Shown: positions 39,541 through 49,419, counted from the first letter of the stretch. The stretch: 64,000 nt of DNA from Pseudaminobacter soli (ex Zhang et al. 2022) (GCF_014595955.1 NZ_JABVCF010000005.1:310001-374000); one strand, 5' to 3'. Numbers and translations are program-made. The notes: a model not told the origin generated them from the sequence alone.

Positions 39541-40137
39541 GTGATCGAGTCCTTAAGGGCCGTGCTCCAGTCCGCCTCGGAGCAGTTTCATTTGCTCCTC
39601 GGCTTGGAGCGCAATGTGGAGAACGTCAATTCCGGCCAGATGGCGCTCCGCGCGATACTCGTCTACGCGCTCGCATTGCTGCTGGTGCGGATCGGCAGCA
39701 AACGCTTCCTGAGCCAAGCCACTGCTTTCGATGTCATCGTCGCCATCATGCTTGGCTCCATCCTGAGCCGAGCCATTAACGGATCGGCTCCATTCGTCCC
39801 CACGATCCTGGCGGGCGGTGCGCTCCTTGCAGCCCACTGGGTCTTTGCGACTATCGCCGCGAGCACCTCGTTCTTCGGCCCCCTCGTGAAAGGGGAGCCC
39901 CGCCTCCTGATCAAGGATGGGCAGGTGCAGGAGGAGGAGATGCGGGCGGCACAGCTCTCCAAGCACGATCTGGAGCAGGCTCTCCGCCTTCAGAACCGAC
40001 AGGACCCGTCTCGGATCAAGCGCGCCTATCTAGAGCGCAACGGCAGCATCAGCATCATTCCGTTCGAAAACGTACCCCACATCCTGGAGGTCGCAACCGA
40101 GCGGGGAGTTCAGACCATTCGCATCAAGCTCGAATGA
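39541..40137 (+). CDS. DUF421 (YetF-like) membrane protein
   Basis: 198 residues from GTG 39541, with AAGGAG upstream. Three N-terminal helices (ALLLVRIGSKRFLSQATAFDVIVAIMLGS contains the conserved DUF421 segment) are followed by a cytoplasmic alpha/beta domain, EPRLLIKDGQVQEEEMRAAQLSKHDLEQALR. YetF-like proteins are common and of uncertain function, perhaps membrane stress. There is no specific link to the sulfatase upstream. Confidence 0.78.
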   Translation: MIESLRAVLQSASEQFHLLLGLERNVENVNSGQMALRAILVYALALLLVRIGSKRFLSQATAFDVIVAIMLGSILSRAINGSAPFVPTILAGGALLAAHWVFATIAASTSFFGPLVKGEPRLLIKDGQVQEEEMRAAQLSKHDLEQALRLQNRQDPSRIKRAYLERNGSISIIPFENVPHILEVATERGVQTIRIKLE

Positions 40138-40198
40138 TCGCGGCGTGGGCCGCGTCGATGTCTACCTACAGGGCCCACGCAGCGTCAGGAAAACCTGC

Positions 40199-41980
40199 AT
40201 GACGGAAGAAGCGCAAATCCCGAGGGATGACGCATCCGAGCCGGAGCCCGCGATCAACCTGCCGGGCTTAAGCGAGTTGCACGATGCAGTCGCGAACCGC
40301 CTGTGGTCGAAGCTGCCGGGTTGGGCGTCCCTGCGCCGGGACGGGGTCGCCGGATTGAGCAGCGCGGTCAGCAACGTGTCCGACGGGATGGCGAACGGTG
40401 TGCTGATGGGCGTCAATCCCATCTACGGCCTGTACGCCAACATGGCGGGACCGGCGGCGGGGGGTCTGTTCTCCAGCACCCAGCTCATGATGATCGCCAC
40501 CACCGCCGCGGCGTCGCTGTCGGCGAGCCAAGCCCTCGGCGGACTTGAGGGCGAGGAGCGCGCCGCCGCGCTCGCCGCCATGGTCATCCTGGTGGGAGTC
40601 TTCCAGATCGCGTTCGGACTTCTGGGGTTCGGGAGGCTGATCCGCTTCGTGTCCTATTCGGTCACGACCGGCTTCCTGAGTGGCGTTTCGGTGCTGCTGA
40701 TCCTCAACCAGCTTCCCGTCGTCACCGGCCATGAGGCCGCCGGCGGCAATCGGATCGCACAGACTTTTAACCTGCTCGTCAATCTGGGCGAGATCAATCT
40801 GGTGTCGCTGGCCTTGGCTGTCCTCACGCTGGTGCTTGCCGTGCTGCTGCCGCGCACGCCGTTGAGCAATTTCGGCCGCCTGGTGGCAATTGCGATCCCG
40901 TCCGGGATCGTGGCCCTGTTCGACCTTGGCGGCGTAGAGACCGTCCGGGACATCGGCGAGATCCCGCGCGGCATTCCGATGCCGGTGCTGCCGGCGCTGT
41001 CCAGCGTCACGCTCGACGTGATCACCGGGGCGATGGCGGTCGCCATCGTCATTCTCGTCCAGGGGGCCGGGGTGAGTCAGAGCGTGCCCAACCCGGACGG
41101 AGCGCACCGGGACACGTCGCGGGACTTCGTTGCCCAGGGCGCAGCCAATGCTGCAACAGGTCTCTTCAATGGTTTGCCGGTCGGCGGCTCGCTTAGCGCC
41201 ACGGCACTCAATGTGATCTACGGCGCGCAGTCCCGCTGGGCAGTCGTGTTCGCGGGAGTGTGGATGGCTTTGATCGTTATGATCTTCCCTGGTCTGGTGT
41301 CCTCGATCGCGATGCCTGCGCTCGGCGCATTGCTGATCCTGGCCGGGGTCACCAGCCTCAAGCCGCGGGAGATCCGGGCGGTCTGGCATACCGGCTTGCC
41401 GTCGCACCTGGCGGCGGGAGGTACTTTCCTCGCCGCGCTCTTCCTCTCGATCCAGGCGGCGGTCGGTATTGGGGTGCTGCTGTCGGCGCTGCTCTATGTG
41501 GGCAGAGCCTCGACGGACGTCTCCCTGGTCGAACTGGTGGAGCGTTCCGACGGCCGTATCGAGGAGCAGGAACCGCCCAAGCGGCTGCCGTCCAATAGCG
41601 TGACGGTGCTCGATGTCTACGGACACCTGTTCTACGCCGGCGCCCACACCCTGGAGCGGCTGCTGCCGGCGCCTCAAGGCTCGCGCAAGCCGGCCGTGGT
41701 CTTGCGGCTGCGCGACCTCAGCGTCGCGGGCGCTACGTTGCAGGACGTGCTGGCGAACTACGCCGACAAGCTCGCGGACGCGGAGGGACGGCTGTATCTC
41801 ACCGGGATCAGCCAGCGGGTGCGCGATCAGATGGTCCGGACGGGCCAGCTTCGCCTGAGCGGGCCGGTGCAACTCTATGATGCCACGTCGATCCGCAGGC
41901 AGTCGACCCGGCGGGCGGTCGAGGATGCCCGGACATGGCTCGTCGACGGCGGCGAGGCGGAAAGACCTCATCATGGCTGA
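40199..41980 (+). CDS. SulP family anion transporter with STAS domain
   Basis: 593 residues from ATG 40199 (AGGAAA upstream). About 12 helices include the SulP entry motif NPIYGLYANMAGPAAGGLFSSTQLM (key residues GLY, near 80) and GLFNGLPVGGSLSATALN. A C-terminal cytoplasmic STAS domain begins about residue 450 (SVTVLDVYGHLFYAG...VLRLRDLSVAGAT). SulP members carry sulfate, bicarbonate or dicarboxylates. The sulfatase four kilobases upstream makes sulfate plausible. It is immediately followed by the broken remnant of a second SulP gene. Confidence 0.88.
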   Translation: MTEEAQIPRDDASEPEPAINLPGLSELHDAVANRLWSKLPGWASLRRDGVAGLSSAVSNVSDGMANGVLMGVNPIYGLYANMAGPAAGGLFSSTQLMMIATTAAASLSASQALGGLEGEERAAALAAMVILVGVFQIAFGLLGFGRLIRFVSYSVTTGFLSGVSVLLILNQLPVVTGHEAAGGNRIAQTFNLLVNLGEINLVSLALAVLTLVLAVLLPRTPLSNFGRLVAIAIPSGIVALFDLGGVETVRDIGEIPRGIPMPVLPALSSVTLDVITGAMAVAIVILVQGAGVSQSVPNPDGAHRDTSRDFVAQGAANAATGLFNGLPVGGSLSATALNVIYGAQSRWAVVFAGVWMALIVMIFPGLVSSIAMPALGALLILAGVTSLKPREIRAVWHTGLPSHLAAGGTFLAALFLSIQAAVGIGVLLSALLYVGRASTDVSLVELVERSDGRIEEQEPPKRLPSNSVTVLDVYGHLFYAGAHTLERLLPAPQGSRKPAVVLRLRDLSVAGATLQDVLANYADKLADAEGRLYLTGISQRVRDQMVRTGQLRLSGPVQLYDATSIRRQSTRRAVEDARTWLVDGGEAERPHHG

Positions 41981-42177
41981 TGCGCCCCACCGACGATCAT
42001 GGCGCCGCGTCCTGAAAAAGGATGTCCCCGGCCGGGTTGATCAATGCGGTGGTCAGCGTACCGGATGGGCTCGCCTCGGCGGCGCTCGCCGGCGTCAATC
42101 CGGTCTATGGACACTACACCAGCGTCGCCGCGCCGATCGGTGGCAGCCTGCTGGTCAGTTCGCAACTGATTCTGCAT
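41973..42177 (+). pseudogene. Truncated, frameshifted second SulP transporter
   Basis: A start ATG at 41973 overlaps the end of the intact SulP gene and encodes MADAPHRRSWRRVLKKDVP. The SulP sequence then continues in another frame as AGLINAVVSVPDGLASAALAGVNPVYGHY...SSQLI, homologous to the first SulP's N-terminal helix region. One extra C in the run near 42026 explains the shift. Homology stops at about 42177 and the rest of the transporter is deleted. Confidence 0.75.
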
Positions 42178-42244
42178 CTTAGCGGCAACTTTGAATGCGT
42201 TCTCGTCCGCTTGCTGCCACCAAACTCATGGACAACACCGATCC

Positions 42245-43744
42245 TCACAAACTGGCCGTAGGCCGCAACCTTATTCCTTTGCGAATCCGCCGGTACGGGA
42301 GTTCAGATGGGTCGGCGGTGTTGTAGCCCGGACTTTTCACCACGAGTATGCGTTCGGCGATGCTCTGGAAGTCTGCTCGAAAATGGACCGAGCTCTTCAA
42401 ACCGATGATCTTCTGCGCTCCCGGGTCTATCCCCAGATGGCGAAAGATCGCCTGCGTTCCCGCCTGTGAGCGCCTGCTGCCGACGACGATGGCAACGTCG
42501 GAGTCAACGATCCGCAAAAGCGCCAGCCGCCCGAAATCGACCGTGGCGCCTGCATAGAAGCCGCCGGTTCCCTGGAACTCCCCGTCCGCCAGGGCGACGA
42601 CCTCGAAGGTTTCCTTCAGCGGGGCGACGCCGGCAGGGCCGTTTCGACCACCAACTTCGGCATCGAACCGGGCTCCCATGCCGTGCTCGTGCGCAAGCAT
42701 CGCGGCTGTCGGATCGAACAGAACCGCCACCACGGCCCCCTTCGCCTTGCATTCCAGGAGGCGCTTGACCAAACCGGTCGTATCGCCTGAACCGCCCGCG
42801 CCCGGATTGTCTTGGGTATCGACCAGAATGATCGGACGCGTTGCGGTTTCTGCCAGAGACATGGCGAGCATCACACCTGCGCGATCGTCAAGGACTTCAT
42901 CGTCTGAATAGGCCTTTTCAGCCTGCAGGACATGCTCTGCCAGCAGATGTGCAAGCCGTTCGGCATCATGGTGCGTACCCGCGCCATAGGCGATCACCGT
43001 CGGGCCGCAATCCGCCGTATCGGAAGGCGGGAAGCCCGGCGAGAAGCTGAGTTGCACGCCATGGTCCCGTTCCAGACCTTCCAGCCGCTCATAGATCGTC
43101 CTCGTCGGCTCGGAAAGCGTGCATTGGGCAGGGATGGGAATAAGATAGGGCAACTGAACCAGAGCCTTGCCAAGGCGCTTGTTCGTTCGCAGCATGTCAA
43201 ACAGGACACGCGCCACGCGACGGCCCGTTTCGGCCATGTCGACATGCGGATAAGTGCGGTAAGCCGACATGAAATCGCTGTTGTCGACCATGGCTTGACT
43301 GACATTGGCGTGGAGATCGAGACTGGCCGCGATCATCACCTCGGGGCCGACGGCCTCGCGGAAACGGCGAAGAAAGTCGCCCTCTCCATCTCCAATCCCG
43401 TCGACGACCATCGCGCCGTGAAGATCGAGGAGAATGGCATCGAATGGTCCCTTGTCGACGATAGCCTCCAGAAAGAGCTGAAGGATCCTCTCGTAGGCTG
43501 CCAGCTCAACCATGCCACCGGGCTCGGCCTGGCACCACACGAGAGGCTCCAGGGCAATGCCTTGTGCCATGGCTTCGTCGATCATGCCCGCCGCCGGTAG
43601 GTTGCGTCCTGCCATGGTGTCGATGATCGCCGCGCCGAGCGTCAGCGGCGGCCAGCCGCCTGCCGTATTGAAATCCACCCAGCCCGTGGTCTCCGGCACG
43701 AATGTGTTGGTCTCGTGCTGAAATCCGCCCAGCGCAATCCTCAT
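42245..43744 (-). CDS. M81 family metallopeptidase (MlrC-like)
   Basis: 499-residue zinc peptidase of the microcystinase C family. ATG 43744 follows AGGAGG and overlaps the ABC ATPase stop (ATGA). Likely metal ligands are His10/Glu11 (GGFQHETN), His109 (LLDLHGAM), Asp143 and His145 (SLDLHAN) and His167 (TYPHVD), spaced as in MlrC. No signal peptide is seen, so it would act in the cytoplasm on peptides brought in by the co-transcribed dipeptide importer. MlrC cleaves short modified peptides. Together with dapF and lysA upstream, a role on diaminopimelate-containing or non-standard peptides is plausible. Microcystin itself is not implied. Confidence 0.82.
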   Translation of the reverse strand: MRIALGGFQHETNTFVPETTGWVDFNTAGGWPPLTLGAAIIDTMAGRNLPAAGMIDEAMAQGIALEPLVWCQAEPGGMVELAAYERILQLFLEAIVDKGPFDAILLDLHGAMVVDGIGDGEGDFLRRFREAVGPEVMIAASLDLHANVSQAMVDNSDFMSAYRTYPHVDMAETGRRVARVLFDMLRTNKRLGKALVQLPYLIPIPAQCTLSEPTRTIYERLEGLERDHGVQLSFSPGFPPSDTADCGPTVIAYGAGTHHDAERLAHLLAEHVLQAEKAYSDDEVLDDRAGVMLAMSLAETATRPIILVDTQDNPGAGGSGDTTGLVKRLLECKAKGAVVAVLFDPTAAMLAHEHGMGARFDAEVGGRNGPAGVAPLKETFEVVALADGEFQGTGGFYAGATVDFGRLALLRIVDSDVAIVVGSRRSQAGTQAIFRHLGIDPGAQKIIGLKSSVHFRADFQSIAERILVVKSPGYNTADPSELPYRRIRKGIRLRPTASL

Positions 43745-45780
43745 GCCGAAACCACCTCCTGTTGAAGCGAAAACCCGCCCGTCTGGACGCAACGGACCTT
43801 TCGCCCGTCGCTCAGCCCCCGCAGTTCCTGCCGTGTTGTGCAGTTGTGGTCGGCGTGGATACACCGATCCTTGAAGAAGCACCCTGTCGGGAGGCGACGA
43901 TTGCTGGGTAACTCGGTATTGCGCAACGGCTGGCTGAGCCCAGCTTCGTGCTCCAGCTTGGGAACGGCTGCCAACAGCGAGCGCGTATAAGGATGGGCCG
44001 GACGCTCCAGCACGTCCCTTGCATTGCCCAGTTCCACGACCTCGCCGAGATACATGACTGCAACGCGGTCGGCAAAGTGTCGGACTACCGCTACATTGTG
44101 GGAAATGAAGAGATAGGTGAGATTCATCTGCTGCTGCAGATCGGCCAGCAGATTCAGGATCTGCGCCTGGACCGACACGTCCAGGGCAGATGTGTTCTCA
44201 TCAAGAACGACGAGGTCGGGCTGAAGCGCCAGCGCACGGGCGATAGCGATTCGCTGCCGCTGTCCGCCGGAGAATTGATGCGGGTAACGAGACAACTGCT
44301 CCGGGCGAAGTCCGACCCTCTGAGCAAGATCCAGAACCCGTTCGCGGATCTCCACTTTCGAAAGTTCAGCAGCCACGACCAGCGGCTCGCTGATCAACGC
44401 CTCGACCGACATCCGCGGATCGAGCGAACCCTGCGGATCCTGGAAGACGATCTGGAAATTCTGACGGAGCTTCTTCAAGTCCGCCTGCGATTGCCCGAAA
44501 ATGTCGCGACCGTTGAACATGACTTCCCCGGTTGTCACGGGCTGCAAGCCCATGACAACCTGAGAAAGCGTGCTCTTGCCGCACCCGGATTCTCCCACGA
44601 TGCCGAGCGTCTCGCCGCGCCGGATATCGAGGCTGACCCCGTTCAGCGCGTGGACATGGGAACGAGGCCGGCCAAGCCAGGTGTGACCGACCGGAAATCG
44701 GACTGACACATCGGTGAGACGGAGAAGCGGTGGCGCGTGCGGATCACCACCTGGTGCGGCCATCATTTTTGGTGCCGTCGCGACACTTCCATCCGTTTCT
44801 ATTGTATCTTCCGAGCGCCAGCAGGCTACCTCGTGTTCGCTTGACCGACGGCTCGGCGCCAGCGGGGGCAGTTGCGAACAACTATTCGTGGCCAGAGCGC
44901 AACGCGGGCGGAAACTGCAGCCGCTGATCCGGTCGGCAGCACTCGCGGCCGTGCCGGGAATGGCTGCGAGATAGTGCTTGGGCTCCGCCGCCTCAGGCAG
45001 CGATTGCAGAAGCGCGCGCGTGTAGGGATGCAGCGGCTTCTGCAGGACCTCCCGGGTCGCGCCCTGTTCAATGATGCGGCCCGCGTACATCACGTAAGCC
45101 CGGTCGCACAACTGCGAGACCACGGCGAGATCGTGCGTGATGAAAAGGACGGACATGCCCCGTTCGCGCGCCCGTTCGCGCAGAAGGCCCAGCACCTGTG
45201 CCTGCACCGTGACATCGAGCGCCGTGGTCGGCTCATCGGCAATAAGGAGCGAGGGATTGCAGGAAAACGCCATGGCGATCAGCACGCGCTGGCGCAGACC
45301 ACCAGAAAGTTCAAACGGATAGGAGCGCATGACGCGGTCCACATCCTGCACCTGCATTTCGACAAGCAACTGGCGTGCGCGAACTTCCGCTTGCGCCTTG
45401 CTGACCCGTTTCTCATGGGTGCGGATGACCTGCATTATCTGCCGCCCGATGCGAATGGTCGGGTTCAGCGCATTCATCGGCTCCTGAAAGATCATCGAAG
45501 CCGTCGCGCCGCGCATCCTGCGCAGTTGGCCAGGATCGGCAGTGAGCACATCGCGATCAAGAACAAGGATCCTGCCGCGGCGATAATGCGTGGCACCCTC
45601 CGGCAGAAGCCGGAGAACGGACATGGCGGTTACCGATTTTCCCGAGCCGGACTCGCCGACGAGCCCGACGATCTCGCCCGGCGCAATGTGGAAGTTCACT
45701 CCCTCGAGTGCTGGGAAGCCACCCAGGCGATGGGGAAATTCCAGCGAAAGGCTCTCGACCTTCAATACGGGTCGGTTCAT
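43741..45780 (-). CDS. Dipeptide ABC importer ATPase, fused DppD-DppF
   Basis: 679 residues with two complete oligopeptide-type ATPases. Domain 1 has GESGSGKS, LSGGLRQRVLIAMA and LLIADEPTTALD, and ends with a Cys-rich C-terminal motif (FRPRCALATNSC) typical of DppD. Domain 2 has GESGCGKS, FSGGQRQRIAIARAL and LVVLDENTSALD (Asn replaces the usual Pro), and a second Cys motif (FKDRCIHADHNC). The two Cys motifs probably bind an iron-sulfur cluster, as known for this family. ATG 45780 lies 5 bases after dppC. One fused chain replaces the usual two subunits. Confidence 0.9.
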   Translation of the reverse strand: MNRPVLKVESLSLEFPHRLGGFPALEGVNFHIAPGEIVGLVGESGSGKSVTAMSVLRLLPEGATHYRRGRILVLDRDVLTADPGQLRRMRGATASMIFQEPMNALNPTIRIGRQIMQVIRTHEKRVSKAQAEVRARQLLVEMQVQDVDRVMRSYPFELSGGLRQRVLIAMAFSCNPSLLIADEPTTALDVTVQAQVLGLLRERARERGMSVLFITHDLAVVSQLCDRAYVMYAGRIIEQGATREVLQKPLHPYTRALLQSLPEAAEPKHYLAAIPGTAASAADRISGCSFRPRCALATNSCSQLPPLAPSRRSSEHEVACWRSEDTIETDGSVATAPKMMAAPGGDPHAPPLLRLTDVSVRFPVGHTWLGRPRSHVHALNGVSLDIRRGETLGIVGESGCGKSTLSQVVMGLQPVTTGEVMFNGRDIFGQSQADLKKLRQNFQIVFQDPQGSLDPRMSVEALISEPLVVAAELSKVEIRERVLDLAQRVGLRPEQLSRYPHQFSGGQRQRIAIARALALQPDLVVLDENTSALDVSVQAQILNLLADLQQQMNLTYLFISHNVAVVRHFADRVAVMYLGEVVELGNARDVLERPAHPYTRSLLAAVPKLEHEAGLSQPLRNTELPSNRRLPTGCFFKDRCIHADHNCTTRQELRGLSDGRKVRCVQTGGFSLQQEVVSA

Positions 45781-45785
45781 GTAGG

Positions 45786-46655
45786 TTATCGTCCCTGCGC
45801 GCGCGGATCGAAGATTTCACGAAGCCCGTCGCCAAAGAGGTTGAAGCCAATGGCGGTCGTCAGGATCGCCAGTCCTGGGAAAGTCGGAAACCACCACTGG
45901 TCGAGCAGGAAATTGCGGCCCGTGGCAACCATGGCTCCCCATTCCGCTGCCGGTTCCTGAGCGCCAAGGCCGATGAAACTGAGTGCCGAGGCCGTCAGGA
46001 TTGCTGCACCGATATCGAGCATGGCCTGAACAAGAATCGGTGGCAGCGCGTTGGGCACGATATGGCGCCAGACAATGCGAATGCGGGACGACCCGAACGT
46101 CTCAGCCGCCTTGACATAGGAACGTTCACGCAGGGAGAGCGCCTGGCCGCGCGCGAGACGCACATAGAAAGGGATGCGCAGGACAGCGATGGCGAGCATC
46201 GCATTGGTCAGGCTCGGGCCAAGGGCAGAAGCCAGCGCTATTGCCATCACGAAAGACGGGAAGGAGAGCATCACGTCCATGATGCGCATGATCGCGGTAT
46301 CGACCTTGCCGCCGGCGAGGCCGGAGAAGGCACCAATCACCGCCCCCGTCCGCATGGCGAGCAGGACGACGCCAAGGCCAACCGTCACCGAAATCCGTGA
46401 GCCGTAGATGACCCTTGAAAAAATGTCGCGGCCGATCTGATCGGTTCCGAACCAGTGATTGCCGCTCGGCGGCGCAAGACGGTTGAGGATATCGAGTTTG
46501 GTCGGCTCATAGGGGGCAATCCAGGGCGCGAAAACCATGGTGCACAGCACGAGCGCGACAATGATCATGCCGACGATCATCTGCGGCTGCTGGCGTATCC
46601 GGTAGAAGACCCCGGCCCAATCGACATGGTCGGTCTCAGTCACGCTATTGTTCAT
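45786..46655 (-). CDS. Dipeptide ABC importer permease (DppC-like)
   Basis: 289-residue inner-membrane permease with a cytoplasmic N-terminus, HWFGTDQIGRDIFSRVIYGSR (conserved GTDxxGRD) and the coupling loop AAETFGSSRIRIVWRHIVPNAL. It ends with a motif for the last helix, IGFNLFGDGLREIFDPR, that is diagnostic of DppC. It overlaps dppB by one base. Five to six helices are predicted. Confidence 0.92.
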   Translation of the reverse strand: MNNSVTETDHVDWAGVFYRIRQQPQMIVGMIIVALVLCTMVFAPWIAPYEPTKLDILNRLAPPSGNHWFGTDQIGRDIFSRVIYGSRISVTVGLGVVLLAMRTGAVIGAFSGLAGGKVDTAIMRIMDVMLSFPSFVMAIALASALGPSLTNAMLAIAVLRIPFYVRLARGQALSLRERSYVKAAETFGSSRIRIVWRHIVPNALPPILVQAMLDIGAAILTASALSFIGLGAQEPAAEWGAMVATGRNFLLDQWWFPTFPGLAILTTAIGFNLFGDGLREIFDPRAQGR

Positions 46656-47671
46656 CAGCCGATGGCACGTATTTGCGGATCAAGCGCCGCGTAAAGAAGA
46701 TCAACCATCAGGTTCACCAGAACATAGACGGTGGACGCGACAATGGTGAAACCCATGATTGCCGGGAAATCGAGCGCTGTGATCGACAGCACGACATAGT
46801 TGCCCATGCCCGGCCAGGCAAAAATCGTTTCGGTCAGCACCGCGCCATAGAGGAGGTCGCCAAAGGCAAGTCCGATGATCGTAACCGACGGGATCAGAGC
46901 ATTGCGCAGCGCGTGATCGAGCACAATCCGTGTCGGTGACAGACCGCTGGCGCGCGCTGTCCGGATGTAGTCCTCGCGTAGAACCTCCAGCATGGCGGAG
47001 CGGATCTGCCGCATCACAACGCCTAGATGTATGAAGCCGAGGGTCAACGCCGGAAGAATCAAGTGGTTGACCGTGCTCTTGAAGGCGGGCCAATCGCCGG
47101 CGATCAACGAGTCCACCAGATACAGGCCCGTGACATGGGCAGGCGGCGCGATGGAGCTGTCGATGCGCCCGGAGGCCGGGAGAATGCCCAATTTACCGTA
47201 GAAAAAATAGATCAGCAGCAGTCCGAGCCAGAAGGCCGGCGTCGAAATGCCGGTTACGGAAACCGTGTGGCCGATATGATCGACGACCTTGTCCTTGCGG
47301 AGCGCGGAAATGACGCCAAGCGGCACGCCGAAGATGATGGAAATGCTCAAGGCGACAATGGCCAATTCGAGCGTCGCCGGAAAAAAGATCAGGATATCGT
47401 TCAGGACCGGGCGTTGCGTCCGGATGGATGTGCCGAGATCGCCTTGCAGTAGGTTCGAAATATATTTGAAATATTGCACCAGAACCGGGCGGTCGAGGCC
47501 CATGTCCTTGTAGATCTTCTCGACAAGCTCCCTGGGCGCCTTGTCACCCGCAATCATCTCCGCCGGATTACCGGGGATCATATGAGAGATCACGAACGTG
47601 ACGAGCGAAACGCCAAAGACGACGAGGAGCAAGAAGAGGAGGCGCCGCCGGATCATGTTGGCGAAGGACAT
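46655..47671 (-). CDS. Dipeptide ABC importer permease (DppB-like)
   Basis: 338-residue permease with an N-terminal helix, the periplasmic loop MGLDRPVLVQYFKYISNLLQGDLG (conserved LxxPxxxQY and GDLG) and the coupling loop ARASGLSPTRIVLDHALRNALIPSVT. It ends ALDPQIRAIG, as is usual for DppB. It is separated from the binding-protein gene by 77 bp that contain a hairpin. Confidence 0.92.
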   Translation of the reverse strand: MSFANMIRRRLLFLLLVVFGVSLVTFVISHMIPGNPAEMIAGDKAPRELVEKIYKDMGLDRPVLVQYFKYISNLLQGDLGTSIRTQRPVLNDILIFFPATLELAIVALSISIIFGVPLGVISALRKDKVVDHIGHTVSVTGISTPAFWLGLLLIYFFYGKLGILPASGRIDSSIAPPAHVTGLYLVDSLIAGDWPAFKSTVNHLILPALTLGFIHLGVVMRQIRSAMLEVLREDYIRTARASGLSPTRIVLDHALRNALIPSVTIIGLAFGDLLYGAVLTETIFAWPGMGNYVVLSITALDFPAIMGFTIVASTVYVLVNLMVDLLYAALDPQIRAIG

Positions 47672-47713
47672 TTAACGCTCGCTGACTTACACGGGTATGA
47701 AACGCGACAAGGA

Positions 47714-47739
47714 TGCCCGGGACACTGATGGCCCGGGCA
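47714..47739 (-). other. Perfect 8-bp hairpin between dppA and dppB
   Basis: TGCCCGGG (47714-47721) and CCCGGGCA (47732-47739) form a perfect stem with a 10-base loop in the dppA-dppB gap. There is no T-run on the transcribed strand, so it is more likely a 3'-end stabiliser for dppA mRNA than an intrinsic terminator. Confidence 0.5.
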
Positions 47740-47748
47740 TGCAAGCCA

Positions 47749-49314
47749 TCAGTTCTTCTTCATGTCAGCGAAGTTGTACATCTGCACCAGCATCGGGTTA
47801 TAGACATAGCCTTCCACATTGCTGCGCATGGCAAACTGGAAGTTGCGCTGGAAAAGCATGACGTAAGGCGCCTCTTCGGCAGTTATTGCCTGAACCTTCT
47901 TGTAGGCTTGTTCGCGCGCCGCTTGGTCGGAAATCACGTCAGCATCCCGGATCAGCTGGTCCACCTCCGGATTGGAGTAGAATGCGCGGTTGCCCGGCAG
48001 CCCATGGTACTTCGAGTCGAACCACCATTTCACGAACTCCGACGGATCTGAGAGATCCGGCGACCAATTACCGACAGCGATGTCGAAATTGCCCTTGTCG
48101 ATCCTGTCACGCATGGTCGGATAGTCGTTTTCCTGCATTTCCAGCGTGATGCCGAGAGGCGCAAGAGCCTGTTGCAGAACGAGGCCCGTTACTTCCCAGT
48201 TCGGGTCGGTCTTGGCATAGAGATAGCCAAGCTTGGCATCGGAAACGCCGGCCTCCGCCAGCAGCGCCTTGGCCTTTTCCGGATCGTAGGTGTACTGCTT
48301 CACGGTTTCGTCATGCGACCACATGCCCGAGGGAACCGCGCCGCGCATCTGCTTGGCCTTCCCATGCAGAACGCCATCGATGATGCCCTGATAGTCCATG
48401 GCGTAAGAAATCGCCTGGCGGACCTTCAGATTGTCGAGCGGAGCGCTTTTGTTGTTCAGATAAAGATAGGTGACGAAAAAGCCGGGCTCGTCGACAATAG
48501 CCACTCCTTCCGCGCCAGCCAGCGATTCCAGTTGGTCGGATGGCAGATCTTCGACCAGATCGAGATCGCCTTTTTCAAGCTGCAGACGGCGAGCGGATGC
48601 ATCCTTGATTATACGGACCACGACCTTTTTCAGATCAGCCTTTCCGGCATAGTGCGGGTTCGCCTCCAGGACAATTTGCTGGCCCTTTTCCCAACTGGCG
48701 ACCTGATAAGCGCCGCTACCCATCGTATGGTCAGCCAGATAGGCCTGGCCCATGTCGCCATCAACCTCATGCTGCATTACGGCCGGGTTGACGATGCTGG
48801 CGCCCGAACCGGCAAGCAGCGACAGGAAAGTCGCTGACGGATTCTCAAGAGTGAAGCGGATCGTGTCCGCGTCGACCAACTCCATTTTAGTGATCTGGGT
48901 GAACTGCTTCGCCTGGCTCTTCGCAACCTTGACGACTCGTTCGAAGCTGAATTTGACAGCTTCCGCTGTGACCGGCGTGCCGTCCGAGAAGGTGTGGCCC
49001 TTGGCGATCTTGAAGGTCCACACCATGGCATCGGGACTGGCTTCCCAGCTTTCGGCCAGTTCGCCGATCACGTCCGAGGCAGAGCCGTTGTACTTCACCA
49101 GCCGCTCATAGGCGGGATAGGTGATCGTAAAACTGTTGTTGGTGCCGGTGACGGCGGGATCGATGTTGTCCGGGTCGCCTGCCTTGCCGAGTGTCAAGAC
49201 ATCCAGTTCCGCTGCCGACAGTGTCTGGAGCGGCAGATGGGCGGCGCTCAACGCCAGCGTGCCGACCAACAAAGCTCGGCGCGACATTGCAGGAATAAAG
49301 GTATTCCACTTCAT
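47749..49314 (-). CDS. Dipeptide/oligopeptide ABC substrate-binding protein (DppA-like)
   Basis: Family 5 periplasmic binding protein of 521 residues. ATG 49314 follows GGGGGGAA by six bases. The signal (MSRRALLVGTLALSAAHLP) contains Arg-Arg and may be Tat-type. Family features are the early TYPAYERLVKYNG segment, the FTIAKGHTFSDGTPVTAEAVKFSFER-like region (conserved FSDGTPVTAEDV) and ADLKKVVVRIIKDASARRLQLEKGDLDL. The peptide ligand is unknown. Neighbouring dapF and lysA hint at diaminopimelate-containing peptides. Confidence 0.9.
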   Translation of the reverse strand: MKWNTFIPAMSRRALLVGTLALSAAHLPLQTLSAAELDVLTLGKAGDPDNIDPAVTGTNNSFTITYPAYERLVKYNGSASDVIGELAESWEASPDAMVWTFKIAKGHTFSDGTPVTAEAVKFSFERVVKVAKSQAKQFTQITKMELVDADTIRFTLENPSATFLSLLAGSGASIVNPAVMQHEVDGDMGQAYLADHTMGSGAYQVASWEKGQQIVLEANPHYAGKADLKKVVVRIIKDASARRLQLEKGDLDLVEDLPSDQLESLAGAEGVAIVDEPGFFVTYLYLNNKSAPLDNLKVRQAISYAMDYQGIIDGVLHGKAKQMRGAVPSGMWSHDETVKQYTYDPEKAKALLAEAGVSDAKLGYLYAKTDPNWEVTGLVLQQALAPLGITLEMQENDYPTMRDRIDKGNFDIAVGNWSPDLSDPSEFVKWWFDSKYHGLPGNRAFYSNPEVDQLIRDADVISDQAAREQAYKKVQAITAEEAPYVMLFQRNFQFAMRSNVEGYVYNPMLVQMYNFADMKKN

Positions 49315-49419
49315 CAAGAGTTCCCCCCGGTTGATTGTTCGCTATTGATACGGTGCCTAAAACCGCATTGTAAAATATCAATTGGAAATCATTTTCATTC
49401 AAAACCGATATGTTAGTTC

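Noticed and set aside
40268-41974. 568-codon open frame antisense to the SulP gene
   Set aside because: Composition is rich in Arg, His, Asp and Gln as expected for a mirrored membrane gene; no domain is recognisable.
42245-43744. Microcystin degradation by the MlrC-like peptidase
   Set aside because: No mlrA, mlrB or mlrD genes are nearby; the family is broad and here is tied to a peptide importer.
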